The translations under genes were made by a program, and so were the position numbers. A stretch of DNA of 11,943 nucleotides from an uncultured archaeon A07HN63 (lineage in GTDB: Archaea; Halobacteriota; Halobacteria; Halobacteriales; Haloferacaceae): the NCBI GenBank assembly GCA_000496215.1, contig KI543185.1:17649-29591 (forward strand), given 5' to 3'. Below, piece by piece: positions 1-7,165 of this stretch (positions within the stretch are counted from its first letter, which is position 1; the number at the start of each line of letters is the position of its first letter). The notes under the pieces were generated by a model that was given only the letters and a program-made list of their open reading frames with translations, did not search any database and was not told where the DNA came from.

Positions 1-794
1 GCGGCAGCGAGGTGATGTCGCTGCCGAGGGTGGTCGAGCGTCCGCCGGGCGATGGTGAACGCGCCGACGCCGACCGCGAGACAGGCGATGGCGATCCCGA
101 TGTTCATCGAGATCTCGCCGCTGCCGACCAGTGGCGCGATGGCGTTGGCGACGTTGCTCGTCCCCGAGCTAAACGCCATGATACAGCCGATGCCGACGAC
201 GACGCCGGTGCCGAACAGCTCCCGACGGGTCGTGCCGGGTCCGGTTTCGACCGTCGGCAGTGCCCCCTCGCGGTCGACGGTCACCAGCGGGCCGTCGCTC
301 TGGACCAGCGCGATCCGGCGGTTGAGCGCGGGGTAGAAGTAGCGACCGATGACCGCCGACACCCAGAAGCCGATGATCGGCGCCACGAGCCACCACGAGA
401 CGATCTCGCCCATCACCGCCCAGTCGAGCGCGCCGCTGGCGAGGCCGAGCCCCGCAATCGCGCCGACGGCGGTCATCGAGGTCGAGGCAGGAACGCCGAA
501 AACGTTGCCGACGAACAGCGCGAGGCCGATGAAAAACAGGACCGTGATCGAGGCGGGCAGCGTGAAGACGCCCGGATCGGTGACCAGTTCGCTCCCAAGC
601 GTGTCGACGACCCGGCGGCCGATGGTCCACCCACCGGCGAAGAAGAAAACCGTCATCAGCGCGGCGGCGGCCGTCTTGCTCAGCGCGCCCGAGCCGACAG
701 CCGGCCCGAACGCCGGCCCCGTGTTGGAGCCGCCGATGTTGTAGCCGACAAAGAGGGCAACAGCCACACCGACCAGCAGAAGTGCCTCAGTCAC
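1..794 (-). CDS. PiT-family inorganic phosphate transporter (3' end outside window, one frame break)
   Basis: This is an integral membrane permease that probably takes up phosphate with a coupled cation. Reading from the GTG at 794, the protein shows both halves of the duplicated PiT signature: GYNIGGSNTGPAFG at residues 17-30, and SNVANAIAPLVGSG near residue 210. Hydrophobic segments lie between them, around a polar central loop (about residues 150-195). GTG 794 was chosen because coding similarity begins there and an AT-rich box (814-823) lies 20-29 nt upstream, which fits a leaderless transcript. The frame breaks near position 32: the expected family continuation (ARRTLDTLGSDITSLP) is recovered only if one base of the C/A run at 29-33 is removed. 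The gene runs off the left edge. It diverges from the beta-propeller gene. The family call is firm; substrate specificity is inferred from the family. Confidence 0.85.
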   Translation of the reverse strand, partial: MTEALLLVGVAVALFVGYNIGGSNTGPAFGPAVGSGALSKTAAAALMTVFFFAGGWTIGRRVVDTLGSELVTDPGVFTLPASITVLFFIGLALFVGNVFGVPASTSMTAVGAIAGLGLASGALDWAVMGEIVSWWLVAPIIGFWVSAVIGRYFYPALNRRIALVQSDGPLVTVDREGALPTVETGPGTTRRELFGTGVVVGIGCIMAFSSGTSNVANAIAPLVGSGEISMNIGIAIACLAVGVGAFTIARRTLDHPRQRHHLAA

Positions 795-813
795 GCCCGC
801 TGATTTGACGGCA

Positions 814-823
814 GTATCAATAA
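814..823 (-). promoter_or_regulatory. TATA-like box for the phosphate permease
   Basis: On the minus strand this reads CTTATTGATA, 20-29 nt before the GTG start at 794. That spacing suits a leaderless haloarchaeal mRNA. It was seen by eye only. Confidence 0.35.
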
Positions 824-869
824 GTCGTCGGATTCCACACCGACGGCTGGCTTTTTGTCGGTCGACGCC

Positions 870-876
870 GGAGGAG
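870..876 (+). promoter_or_regulatory. ribosome binding site of the beta-propeller gene
   Basis: GGAGGAG ends 5 nt before ATG 882 and fixes the start. It stands out because most genes in this window appear leaderless or have no such motif. Confidence 0.6.
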
Positions 877-881
877 CCGCC

Positions 882-1736
882 ATGCAGACGCTGACCGAAA
901 AGCGGGTCTTCGGCGCGAAAACCGGAACGACCGAGGTGTTCGTCGCCACCGACACCGGGCTGGTCGTCGTCACCGTCTCGGCCGAACAGATCGGCACCTT
1001 CGGGCTCACCTATCGTGGGTCGGTGACCGCTGTCGCGGCCGACGCCGAGCACGTGTTGCTCGGCACCGACGAGGGACTGCGGTACAGCCGCCTCGACACC
1101 GCCGACCGCGCGTCGTCGCCACCGGAATTTACCTTCAGCACGGTCGGCGACGGCGACATCGGCCGGATCACCGCCGTCGGCTTCGGGCCGACCGGTCCGC
1201 TCGTCGCCGACGACGCAGGCGGGGTCTTCAGCGTCGATCTCGACAGCGAACAGCACGAGCAGGTGGGCGAGACGGCCGACGTGCGCGCTATCGACGGCGG
1301 GCTGATTGCGACCGCCGACGGTGTCTCCCGGTTCGACGACGGCGCTCTCACGCACGTCGGGCTCGACGCGGCCAGCGATGTCACCGGCCACGGCGTCCCG
1401 CTGGCGGCCACGGATGACGGGCTGTTCCGGCTCGGCAACGGCTGGCTGTCGGTCGCCGACGGCCCCTTCGACGGCGTCGCGGGCGACGGCCACGGCCACG
1501 CGTCGGCGGTCGGCCCCGAGGGGCTCCGCACGCAGGCGGAAACCGACGGCGAGTGGGACAGAGAGGAGCTGCCGGTCGACGAAGCGGTCGCCGATCTCGC
1601 CTACGGGAGCGGACTGCGAGCCGCCGTCACCGAGGCGGGCACGCTCTGTATCACCGCTGGCGACGGCTGGCGACACCAGCGGCTCGGGCTGCCGGGCGTC
1701 TCGGGCGTCGCGGTCGCCGGGAGCGAGTCGGCATGA
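882..1736 (+). CDS. predicted beta-propeller protein, HVO_0234-like family
   Basis: A 284-residue soluble protein with no signal peptide or membrane segment. It is built of repeated short blocks of the type GLxVVT, VLLGTDEGL, LVADDAGGVFSVD, LIATADGVSRFDDG and PLAATDDGLFRLGNG, spaced about 40 residues apart. That is the look of a six- or seven-bladed beta-propeller, and I associate it with the haloarchaeal HVO_0234-type family. The molecular role is unknown; such propellers usually serve as binding scaffolds. ATG 882 is preferred over the upstream in-frame GTG at 855 because a strong purine-rich ribosome binding site (GGAGGAG, 870-876) sits directly before it and the family-like sequence starts there. 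It diverges from the phosphate permease with 87 bp between starts. Codon use is typical GC-rich haloarchaeal. Confidence 0.75.
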   Translation: MQTLTEKRVFGAKTGTTEVFVATDTGLVVVTVSAEQIGTFGLTYRGSVTAVAADAEHVLLGTDEGLRYSRLDTADRASSPPEFTFSTVGDGDIGRITAVGFGPTGPLVADDAGGVFSVDLDSEQHEQVGETADVRAIDGGLIATADGVSRFDDGALTHVGLDAASDVTGHGVPLAATDDGLFRLGNGWLSVADGPFDGVAGDGHGHASAVGPEGLRTQAETDGEWDREELPVDEAVADLAYGSGLRAAVTEAGTLCITAGDGWRHQRLGLPGVSGVAVAGSESA

Positions 1737-1900
1737 GTCGTGTGACTCTTATCGAATACAGCGAACCACGCCTATCGATGTTCTATCGTAGCCTGCCGTG
1801 TGGGACACAGGACACAGCTTGAACTGAGGACAGGCACGGTGTAGCGGCAGTCGGTGGTAATTGATGCAGCCGTAATATGTCGTAACTCGGTCCCACTGCC
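1737..1900. other. convergent intergenic region with no convincing gene
   Basis: About 160 bp lie between the convergent beta-propeller and lipoprotein genes, with lower GC content than the flanks. A 29-codon frame begins at ATG 1733, overlapping the upstream stop as ATGA, and ends at 1822. It is the only coding hint and is not supported by composition. I see no clear terminator hairpin. Confidence 0.4.
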
Positions 1901-2899
1901 TCAGTATCCGCCACCACCACCGCCGCCGCCACCAGTAATGGTCACCTCGGTCTCGTTGGTGATCGACTCGGACACGGTTGTTCCGTTGTACATAACTGTC
2001 AGATTCACTGTCGTTTCATCGGTATCGGTGTCGTACGACGCCTCATAGCTGAATGTGTCTGTGATCCCTCCCTGTAGTGATCGATTTGTGCCGGTCGTGA
2101 TCGTGTCATCCGATGCGGTGATCGTTACCGTTCCTGTCGCAGATGTATCACCGGCATTGCGCAGGGTGTACTCAACTGACTGCAACTCGTCTTCATCCCA
2201 CTTCGGTGAGAGTGACCTGATCTGTATCTCCCCGGGACGGACAGTCGTCGTAATCTCGCGTTCGACAGTAGACGCGGATGTCTCGACGACCGCGCGAAGC
2301 GTTATCTCGCCGGTTGCATTCGTTCGATACACGTTGCCACCATCACCGAGGTCGAATCTCGCGGTCTCTCCCGGTGATACCGTGCGCGAGGAAGTGTTTG
2401 CGATGGGTGTCTGGAGACGATATACCGAAACCGACGCATCCGTCGTGAGATCTCCATCGTTGGTAACATCTACCGAGAGGTTGGCAAGTGTGTTACCATT
2501 CCACGTTGGGGTTACGTTGACCTGCGGCGTCGGGGCAGCCACGGTAACTGTCTGTGAGTCTAACACAGTACTATTCTGTGTCAGTCGTATCGAGTAGTTG
2601 CCTGATCGGTCAGGGAGAGCCAGTCGAGTTTGATTGCGCGGATTATCCACCGATTGGCTGGCAATAGTTGTCCGATTCTCATCAACTAACGAGAGAGTGG
2701 CGCTACTGACAGTGCGATTAAACGAGATCACCGCTTCGCCCGTTTGACCGCTGATTTGGATGTCAGATATCTGTACTGCCGAAGCGGTGACGCCGGCGTC
2801 GTCTGTTGCGGTAGTACTGTCACCAGTCGTCGGGCCGGCGCAACCTGCGATGAGGATCAGTACGACGACTCCAAGCACTGCCCGGTTGGATTTCAACAT
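1901..2899 (-). CDS. secreted lipoprotein with Ig-like/CARDB-like domains and a poly-Gly C-terminus
   Basis: A 332-residue surface protein. The N-terminus has a basic start (MLKSNR), a hydrophobic stretch and the lipobox LIAGC with Cys20, so it is predicted to be cleaved and lipid-anchored outside the cell. The mature part is Thr/Ser/Asp-rich beta-type sequence, with phrases such as VDVTNDGDLTTDASVSVY and VEYTLRNAGDTSATGTVTI that resemble CARDB/Ig-like adhesion or cell-surface repeats. About thirteen N-x-S/T sequons suggest dense N-glycosylation. It ends in nine glycines and a tyrosine. Codon bias is weaker and GC lower than in the metabolic genes around it. It lies 31 bp downstream of the DUF502 gene on the same strand. 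No enzymatic motif is visible; the function is unknown, perhaps envelope-related. Confidence 0.75.
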   Translation of the reverse strand: MLKSNRAVLGVVVLILIAGCAGPTTGDSTTATDDAGVTASAVQISDIQISGQTGEAVISFNRTVSSATLSLVDENRTTIASQSVDNPRNQTRLALPDRSGNYSIRLTQNSTVLDSQTVTVAAPTPQVNVTPTWNGNTLANLSVDVTNDGDLTTDASVSVYRLQTPIANTSSRTVSPGETARFDLGDGGNVYRTNATGEITLRAVVETSASTVEREITTTVRPGEIQIRSLSPKWDEDELQSVEYTLRNAGDTSATGTVTITASDDTITTGTNRSLQGGITDTFSYEASYDTDTDETTVNLTVMYNGTTVSESITNETEVTITGGGGGGGGGY

Positions 2900-2910
2900 A
2901 GCATCAACTG

Positions 2911-2930
2911 GGCTCCTATCGATAAGAGCC
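2911..2930 (-). promoter_or_regulatory. 20-bp near-palindrome containing a TATA-like core, between the DUF502 and lipoprotein genes
   Basis: GGCTCCTATCGATAAGAGCC is palindromic except for one mismatched pair (C/A). It ends directly against the DUF502 stop codon and precedes the lipoprotein ATG by 11 bp. The minus-strand core TTATCGATA lies about 18-26 nt before ATG 2899, so it could be the TATA element for a separate lipoprotein promoter. It could also be an operator, or a hairpin at the DUF502 3' end. Confidence 0.35.
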
Positions 2931-3602
2931 TTATTCGGATTGGGTTCCGGCCGACGCGTCCGTGTTCACGATGCCGGTCGTGAGGATGTACTGGACGGCC
3001 TGTTCGACGGTCATATCGACGTCTTCGATCCTGCTGACCGGGACATGGGTGAGATGCCCGCCCATCACCGGGTTGGGCGCCATCGGCAGGAACACAGTGT
3101 GATACGCCGCCGACTCATCGCCCCTGAGACGGTCTGCGGCCGTCGCAACGCTTTCCGGTGGCGATTCAGACGTGAGAAACGCCAGCGTGTATGCGTTTTC
3201 GGCCGGAAACTCGACCAGTTTCACCTCGCGAAACTGTGCGCCATCCTCGCTGGGATCCAACACCAGATCGCTCATCTGGCGCGTCGTCTGATAGACCGAC
3301 CCGATGCCGGGGAGCTGTGTCACGTAGTTATCGATCGTTTTGATGATATTTGCGCCGACCTGCTGCTGTGCTATCGTGCCGATAATCAGCACCACGATCC
3401 CGATGAGCACCACGCTCAACGCCTGAATAATGATCACGATGGTCCCCGATTCGACGCCGCTCTCGGACAGTATGTTGCTGATCGGTGAGAGGACCCCACC
3501 GACGAAATTAAACAGTGCCAACAGCACCCACGCCGACACGGCGAGGGGAATTACCACGGCGATACCCGTGAGAAACCGTCGCTGGAGATTCTGCTCTGAC
3601 AT
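2931..3602 (-). CDS. DUF502 family membrane protein
   Basis: A 223-residue protein. Two transmembrane helices (about residues 10-36 and 54-77) follow the short N-terminus MSEQNLQRRFLTG. The conserved DUF502 body comes next: an IPGIGSVY-like segment (here LPGIGSVYQTTRQM), then LVEFP, an ATA-rich stretch, and VFLPMAPNPVMGGHLTHVP, a Pro/Gly motif typical of the family. The biochemical role of DUF502 is not established; the protein should sit in the cytoplasmic membrane. An A/T block at 3632-3640 lies about 30-38 nt upstream of ATG 3602 and may be its TATA box. The sequon-rich lipoprotein follows after 31 bp and may be co-transcribed, although the palindrome between them could give that gene its own promoter. 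The reading frame is intact. Confidence 0.85.
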   Translation of the reverse strand: MSEQNLQRRFLTGIAVVIPLAVSAWVLLALFNFVGGVLSPISNILSESGVESGTIVIIIQALSVVLIGIVVLIIGTIAQQQVGANIIKTIDNYVTQLPGIGSVYQTTRQMSDLVLDPSEDGAQFREVKLVEFPAENAYTLAFLTSESPPESVATAADRLRGDESAAYHTVFLPMAPNPVMGGHLTHVPVSRIEDVDMTVEQAVQYILTTGIVNTDASAGTQSE

Positions 3603-3760
3603 CTATGCCAGACGTATTTTTGCAGGGTGAAGAATTTTACAGCGCACTACGTTCGCTTCTCAGGCAGCACGGAGTGGTCGTGTGATCCGAGGCAACGTGA
3701 CCGAGGGGAGGCCGCCACGGCGTGCAGGGAGTTCAAGACCCACGGGACCACACACCCGGT
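3603..3760. promoter_or_regulatory. divergent promoter region of the DUF502 and creatininase genes
   Basis: 158 bp separate the two start codons. An AT-rich tract (tatttttgc at 3615-3623 and gaattttac at 3632-3640) lies nearest DUF502. The right half is GC-rich. An open frame extends through the right half into the creatininase gene, but only because of the frame break at about 3913; nothing in its translation looks like a protein. Confidence 0.4.
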
Positions 3761-4490
3761 ATGCAGCTTTCGGAGGCAACGTGGCCCGAGGTGGAGGCTT
3801 GCGACACCGACCTCGCCGTCCTGCCCGTCGGGAGCACCGAACAGCACGGCCCCCACGCCCCGCTCGGCACCGACGCGATCACAGCCGAACGGGTCGCCGA
3901 AGCCGGCGCCGACAGTCTACCACGAGCGAACCGGCGATGAGATTCCGGTCGCGCCGACCATCCCGGTCGGGATCGCCGCCGAGCACCGCTCATTCGACGG
4001 TACGCTGTGGGTCTCTCCCGACACGTTCCGCGCGTACGTCCGCGAGACGGTCGCCAGCCTCGCCCACCATGGCTTCGACCGCGTCGTCATTGTCAACGGC
4101 CACGGCGGCAACAGCAACGCGCTCCGTGAGGTAACAGGCACAATCTCGCGGGAAGACGCGGCTTACGCGGTCGCATTCACGTGGTTCGAGAGCATCGACA
4201 CCGAGGCAGAGATGGGCCACGGTGGCCCCGTCGAGACCAGCCTGCTTCACGCGGTCGACGACGGCCTCGTCCGGGCTGACGAACTCGACGCCGCCGCGGC
4301 GGGCGCCAGTGAGGGCTGGGGCGAGTGGGTTGCCGGTGTCAACCTCGCTCACGACAGCGACGAATTCACCGACAGCGGCGTCGTCGGCGACCCGCGAGAG
4401 GCGACGGCCGACCTCGGCGAGCGGCTGCTCGACCGGAGCGGTGAGGCGCTGGCCGACGTGCTCGCGGCCGTCGGGAGTCGAGAGGTATAG
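3761..4490 (+). pseudogene. creatininase-family amidohydrolase with one frame break (possibly ArfB-like)
   Basis: A metal-dependent amidohydrolase of the creatininase fold. The first frame (from ATG 3761) has MQLSEATWPEV and the metal-site motif PVGSTEQHGPHAPLGTD (Glu27, His29, Asp38). After about 3913 the similarity moves to another frame and continues with IPVAPTIPVG, VSPDTFRAYV, VNGHGGN and MGHGGPVETSLLHAV to TAG 4490. Removing one base in the agtc at 3913-3916 restores a single frame of about 240 residues, the normal family size. Coding quality is high on both sides, so this is a sequencing error or a very recent mutation. Candidate roles are the archaeal riboflavin/F420 pathway deformylase ArfB or a general creatininase-like peptidase; the sequence alone does not decide. 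It converges with the DUF5790-like gene. Confidence 0.75.
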
Positions 4491-4505
4491 CGAAAAAAGC
4501 AGCCG

Positions 4506-4928
4506 TCAGTCGTCAGCGTCGCCGTCGTCCGCCGCGTCGTCGTGGGCGTCCTGTAGCTCGCTACGGAGCTGCGGGACCGTCCCCGTTAGCTCGCCTACGT
4601 CGTCGTGAACAGTCTCGATGGTCTCCAGCAGCGACTCCACGGCCGCAATCTCGCTTTCCAGATCATCGGCGTCCTCGAAGGCGTCGGCCCGCTCGCCGAG
4701 TGTGTACCACTTTTTCGCCTGCCGGAGTTCCTCGGAGGCGTCACCGACATCAAGGGCCGATTTCAGACCGTTGAGGACACCAAGGATGTTGTCAGCACTC
4801 GTCTCCCAGACCGCATCCGCCGTCGGCAGTTCTTCGCGGGCGGCCGTCAGGTGGCGTTCCACGTCCTCGCGCGTCTCGGCGGCAGCCTCGCCGAAAAGTT
4901 CGTCGTCGTCGAATGTCGCTTGGCTCAT
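4506..4928 (-). CDS. DUF5790-like haloarchaeal protein
   Basis: A 140-residue, very acidic, mostly helical cytoplasmic protein. It opens with MSQATFDDDELFGEAA, has a conserved middle (ADAVWETSADNILGVLNGLKSALD, then AKKWYTLGERADAFEDADDLE), and ends in a coiled-coil-like stretch and an Asp/Ala tail. I recognise it as a small haloarchaeal family that I believe is DUF5790. No function is known and no catalytic motif is visible. The start is supported by a TATA-like TTTTTAAC at 4952-4960, 24-32 nt upstream, which implies a leaderless mRNA. It lies 86 bp downstream of mptD on the same strand but with its own promoter. It converges with the creatininase gene, 15 bp apart. Confidence 0.75.
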   Translation of the reverse strand: MSQATFDDDELFGEAAAETREDVERHLTAAREELPTADAVWETSADNILGVLNGLKSALDVGDASEELRQAKKWYTLGERADAFEDADDLESEIAAVESLLETIETVHDDVGELTGTVPQLRSELQDAHDDAADDGDADD

Positions 4929-4951
4929 ACCCCTAAATTGCGCCGTGAGGG

Positions 4952-4960
4952 GTTAAAAAC
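4952..4960 (-). promoter_or_regulatory. TATA-like box of the DUF5790-like gene
   Basis: The minus strand reads GTTTTTAAC, 24-32 nt before ATG 4928. Just upstream, at 4966-4983, three tandem GAAAGT-like hexamers (TTTCAC-type on the transcribed strand) occupy the place of upstream promoter elements. Confidence 0.5.
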
Positions 4961-5014
4961 GAGCCCGAAAGTGAAAGTGAAACGGATCGCGCAACGACCC
5001 TCGCTGTCTTCGCG

Positions 5015-5395
5015 CTACGACCCGTTGCCAGCGGCTGCGTCGCGGGACGTGTCGTCGCCGTCGACCGAGACCAGTTTCATCCGCGGGTAGCCGTTCTCCA
5101 TCTCCATCCGCGTGTGTGCGGTGACGCCCTCGTGGTCGATTCGCATCTCGACGGTCATCAGGCTGCCAGTCAACTCCGTATAGCCGTTTGCGTGGTCGAT
5201 AGCGTCGGCCACGCGGTCGTCGTCGATGGCGACGGTGACCGATTCGCAGAACGGCTGGTTCTCGATAGATTCGGCCATCGCAGTTTCGAGGCTCCGCGTG
5301 CTGTCGGGACTGACTGGCGTCCCCGCGAACTGGTGGTACAGCGAGCCGAACTTGATGCCAGCCTCGAAGCAGGCCTGCTGGGTTGGCGTTGCCAT
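5015..5395 (-). CDS. mptD: archaeal-type dihydroneopterin aldolase (MptD family)
   Basis: A 126-residue cytoplasmic enzyme predicted to cleave dihydroneopterin to 6-hydroxymethyl-dihydropterin and glycolaldehyde in archaeal pterin (folate/methanopterin-type) synthesis. The N-terminal CFEAGIKFGSLYHQFAGTPV and the SIENQPFCESV segment match the archaeal family. Glu11, His21 and Gln47 have the same spacing as the active-site residues I recall for Methanocaldococcus MptD (E25, H35, Q61), and Tyr103 could be the later catalytic tyrosine. The internal ATG at 5395 is chosen because the family begins MATPTQ; the upstream extension to 5599 overlaps azf and looks like antisense translation. It diverges from azf with 142 bp between starts. 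Length and frame are normal. Confidence 0.8.
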   Translation of the reverse strand: MATPTQQACFEAGIKFGSLYHQFAGTPVSPDSTRSLETAMAESIENQPFCESVTVAIDDDRVADAIDHANGYTELTGSLMTVEMRIDHEGVTAHTRMEMENGYPRMKLVSVDGDDTSRDAAAGNGS

Positions 5396-5503
5396 GGATT
5401 GTATTCGGTCCGGGACGGCTAAGAGATGCCGGATTGGAGCACCGGTGCGACCGTCGACAACGGCCGACAACGCAGGGTCGGCGGTCACCGGAGAGAACCG
5501 CGC

Positions 5504-5511
5504 GTTACTTA
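5504..5511 (+). promoter_or_regulatory. TATA-like box of azf
   Basis: GTTACTTA lies 27-34 nt before ATG 5538, the spacing expected for a leaderless or near-leaderless haloarchaeal transcript. Confidence 0.4.
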
Positions 5512-5537
5512 GGCGTCCTCGTCCCCTAGTCGAGTGA

Positions 5538-6326
5538 ATGGCGCGACCTGTGCTGTTGACCGGGGCTGGCGGTCGTGTCGGGCAGGCCATCCTCCGCAAC
5601 CTCGGCCCGGCCTACGACTGGCGGCTGCTTGACCGTGAACCGCTGCCCACCGAGAAGCTCCCCGAGGGAACGGACAAGGGCGATGTCCACGTCGTCGACG
5701 TGACCAACACGCAGGCGGTCCGGGAGGCAGCCGAGGGCTGTGATGTGATCATCCATCTGGCCGGCGACCCGCGGCCGAACGCGCCGTGGGAGAGCGTCCT
5801 CCAGAACAACATCGACGGCACGCGGTCGGTGCTGGAGGCCGCCGTCAGTGCCGGCGTCGAGAAGGTCGCCTTCGCCTCCTCGAATCACGCGGTCGGCAAC
5901 TACGAAACCGAGGCCAAGAAGCCGGAGCTCTATCGCACCGACGACGATTTCGCCCTCGACGGGACCGAGCTCCCGCGGCCGAGCAACCTCTACGGCGTCT
6001 CGAAGGCCGCCGGCGAGTCGCTGGGTCGGTACTACCACGACGAACACGACCTCTCGGTCGTCTGTGTCCGGATCGGCAATCTGACCGAGGGGCATCCACC
6101 CCGGAACTACGAGCGCGGGCAGGCGATGTGGCTCTCCTTCGGCGACTGTGCGCATCTCTTCGACTGCTGTGTGACCGCCGACTACGGGTTCGAGATCGTC
6201 TACGGCATCTCCGATAACGACCGGAAGTACTACTCTATCGAGAATACGCGGCGCGTCCTCGATTACAACCCACAGGACAACTCCGCCGACTACCACCTCG
6301 ACGGCACCCCGAAAGACGAGGCCTGA
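5538..6326 (+). CDS. azf: NAD+-dependent glucose-6-phosphate dehydrogenase (Azf)
   Basis: A 262-residue extended short-chain dehydrogenase that oxidises glucose-6-phosphate with NAD+ in the haloarchaeal oxidative pentose phosphate pathway. The Rossmann motif TGAGGRVG is at residues 8-15. Asp32 at the end of beta2 fits NAD preference. The catalytic segment has Ser114-Ser115 in FASSNHAVG and the YxxxK pair Tyr152/Lys156 in LYGVSKAAGE. The C-terminal YGISDNDRKYYSI and the DYNPQDNSADY end match the Haloferax volcanii Azf as I remember it, including the same overall length. The frame is intact and codon use is strongly GC-rich. It is transcribed away from mptD and converges with the DUF6276-like gene, 45 bp apart, so it is probably monocistronic. 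A plain sugar-nucleotide epimerase is less likely because of the strong Azf-specific C-terminus. Confidence 0.9.
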   Translation: MARPVLLTGAGGRVGQAILRNLGPAYDWRLLDREPLPTEKLPEGTDKGDVHVVDVTNTQAVREAAEGCDVIIHLAGDPRPNAPWESVLQNNIDGTRSVLEAAVSAGVEKVAFASSNHAVGNYETEAKKPELYRTDDDFALDGTELPRPSNLYGVSKAAGESLGRYYHDEHDLSVVCVRIGNLTEGHPPRNYERGQAMWLSFGDCAHLFDCCVTADYGFEIVYGISDNDRKYYSIENTRRVLDYNPQDNSADYHLDGTPKDEA

Positions 6327-6371
6327 CGCGGCAGCGCGGCCGATTCGTGAGATGCGTCCCGAGTGCGGCAG

Positions 6372-6764
6372 CTACGTGACCAGCGATTCCAGTTGCTCAC
6401 GGCGACGACCGAGATCGAAATGCGGCTCGATGTCGGGGCTCTCGATCAGGCGGTCGAGCGTCAGAAACACGTCGACACCGTCGGTTTCGAGGCGTTCGAA
6501 CAGCGACTCAATGGTCGACCGGTTGAGCGCCAGCGAGTCGAGATGCTGGAGCAACGCCACCAGCACCACACCGGCCTCGCCGCGGGGAACCCGGTCGTGG
6601 ATCGTCTCGAAGGATGGCTCGGCGTCAGCAGCTGGTGGCTCACAGTCGGTCACACGGAGACACTCCCCACAGCAGACGAGGCCCGCAGCGTCAGTTTCGG
6701 TGAGCGATTCGGGGACAGCCATCGCGACCCGAGGTCCCTCGCAGTGTGGACACTGATCGGCCAT
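6372..6764 (-). CDS. DUF6276-like zinc-finger protein
   Basis: A 130-residue acidic protein. The N-terminus has CPHC (Cys5/Cys8) and a later CCGEC, together a likely zinc ribbon. The C-terminal half is helical and leucine-rich (LLQHLDSLALNRSTIESLFERLE) and ends in EPHFDLGRRREQLESLV, a pattern I associate with the haloarchaeal DUF6276 family. The function is unknown; a nucleic-acid or protein-binding role is only suggested by the ribbon. ATG 6764 is chosen by family similarity. The same frame stays open and coding-like upstream with more cysteines (see findings). From memory, a DUF6276-like gene follows atpD in other haloarchaea; here about 0.95 kb of repeat-bearing DNA separates the two. Confidence 0.7.
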   Translation of the reverse strand: MADQCPHCEGPRVAMAVPESLTETDAAGLVCCGECLRVTDCEPPAADAEPSFETIHDRVPRGEAGVVLVALLQHLDSLALNRSTIESLFERLETDGVDVFLTLDRLIESPDIEPHFDLGRRREQLESLVT

Positions 6765-6868
6765 GCGGACGCATCGACGGCAGCAGGCAAAACAACTCGG
6801 ATCGCAGGCGATGTACACGTCGCTCTCGGACGAGCACCGGCGAAAGGTAGGGGTAGGGTGAACCAAGG

Positions 6869-6936
6869 CCGTTCGTGCCTCGGCTCTCGATGTTGAACAC
6901 GGATATCCTGTGACTGCGACCAACACTCACAGACGG
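6869..6936 (+). repeat. hairpin repeat copy A (inverted, diverged)
   Basis: The stem CCGTTCGTG (6869-6877) pairs with CACAGACGG (6928-6936) at 8 of 9 positions, including one G-T wobble. The loop begins CCTCGGCTCTCGATGTTGAA, continues ACACGG, and matches the loop of copies B and C at most positions. It lies in the opposite orientation to B and C. No TATA-like block flanks this copy at the position where B and C have one. Confidence 0.55.
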
Positions 6937-7165
6937 CGTTTGTACATGGTGAGTGGAACGGTAATAAGAATGGCTCTGCAATTATTTTGTTTGATACTCA
7001 GAGATGTAGCCGAGAGCAATGGCTTTGAGCAGTAGTTGTGTCTGTCAAACACCGTATAAAGCCTGTACGATACGTCTGATTATTGATTTCGAAGCTACTG
7101 AGATTTATCGAGACCGAAGGTACGAACTGAGAGCGATTAGTAGCTTGCAGTAGCAGATGTAAAGT

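Noticed and set aside
12..803. 263-codon plus-strand frame opposite the phosphate permease
   Set aside because: It is a GC-rich antisense frame with Arg/Asp/Gly-heavy composition; the minus-strand frame carries both PiT signatures.
3627..3760. N-terminal extension of the creatininase protein from 3627
   Set aside because: It exists only because the frame break joins the wrong frame; the family N-terminus starts at ATG 3761.
5396..5599. 68-residue N-terminal extension of MptD
   Set aside because: It overlaps the azf start and promoter in antisense, and the family start MATPTQ lies at 5395.
5526..6296. 256-codon minus-strand frame opposite azf
   Set aside because: Antisense shadow of a gene with clear Rossmann and YxxxK motifs on the plus strand.
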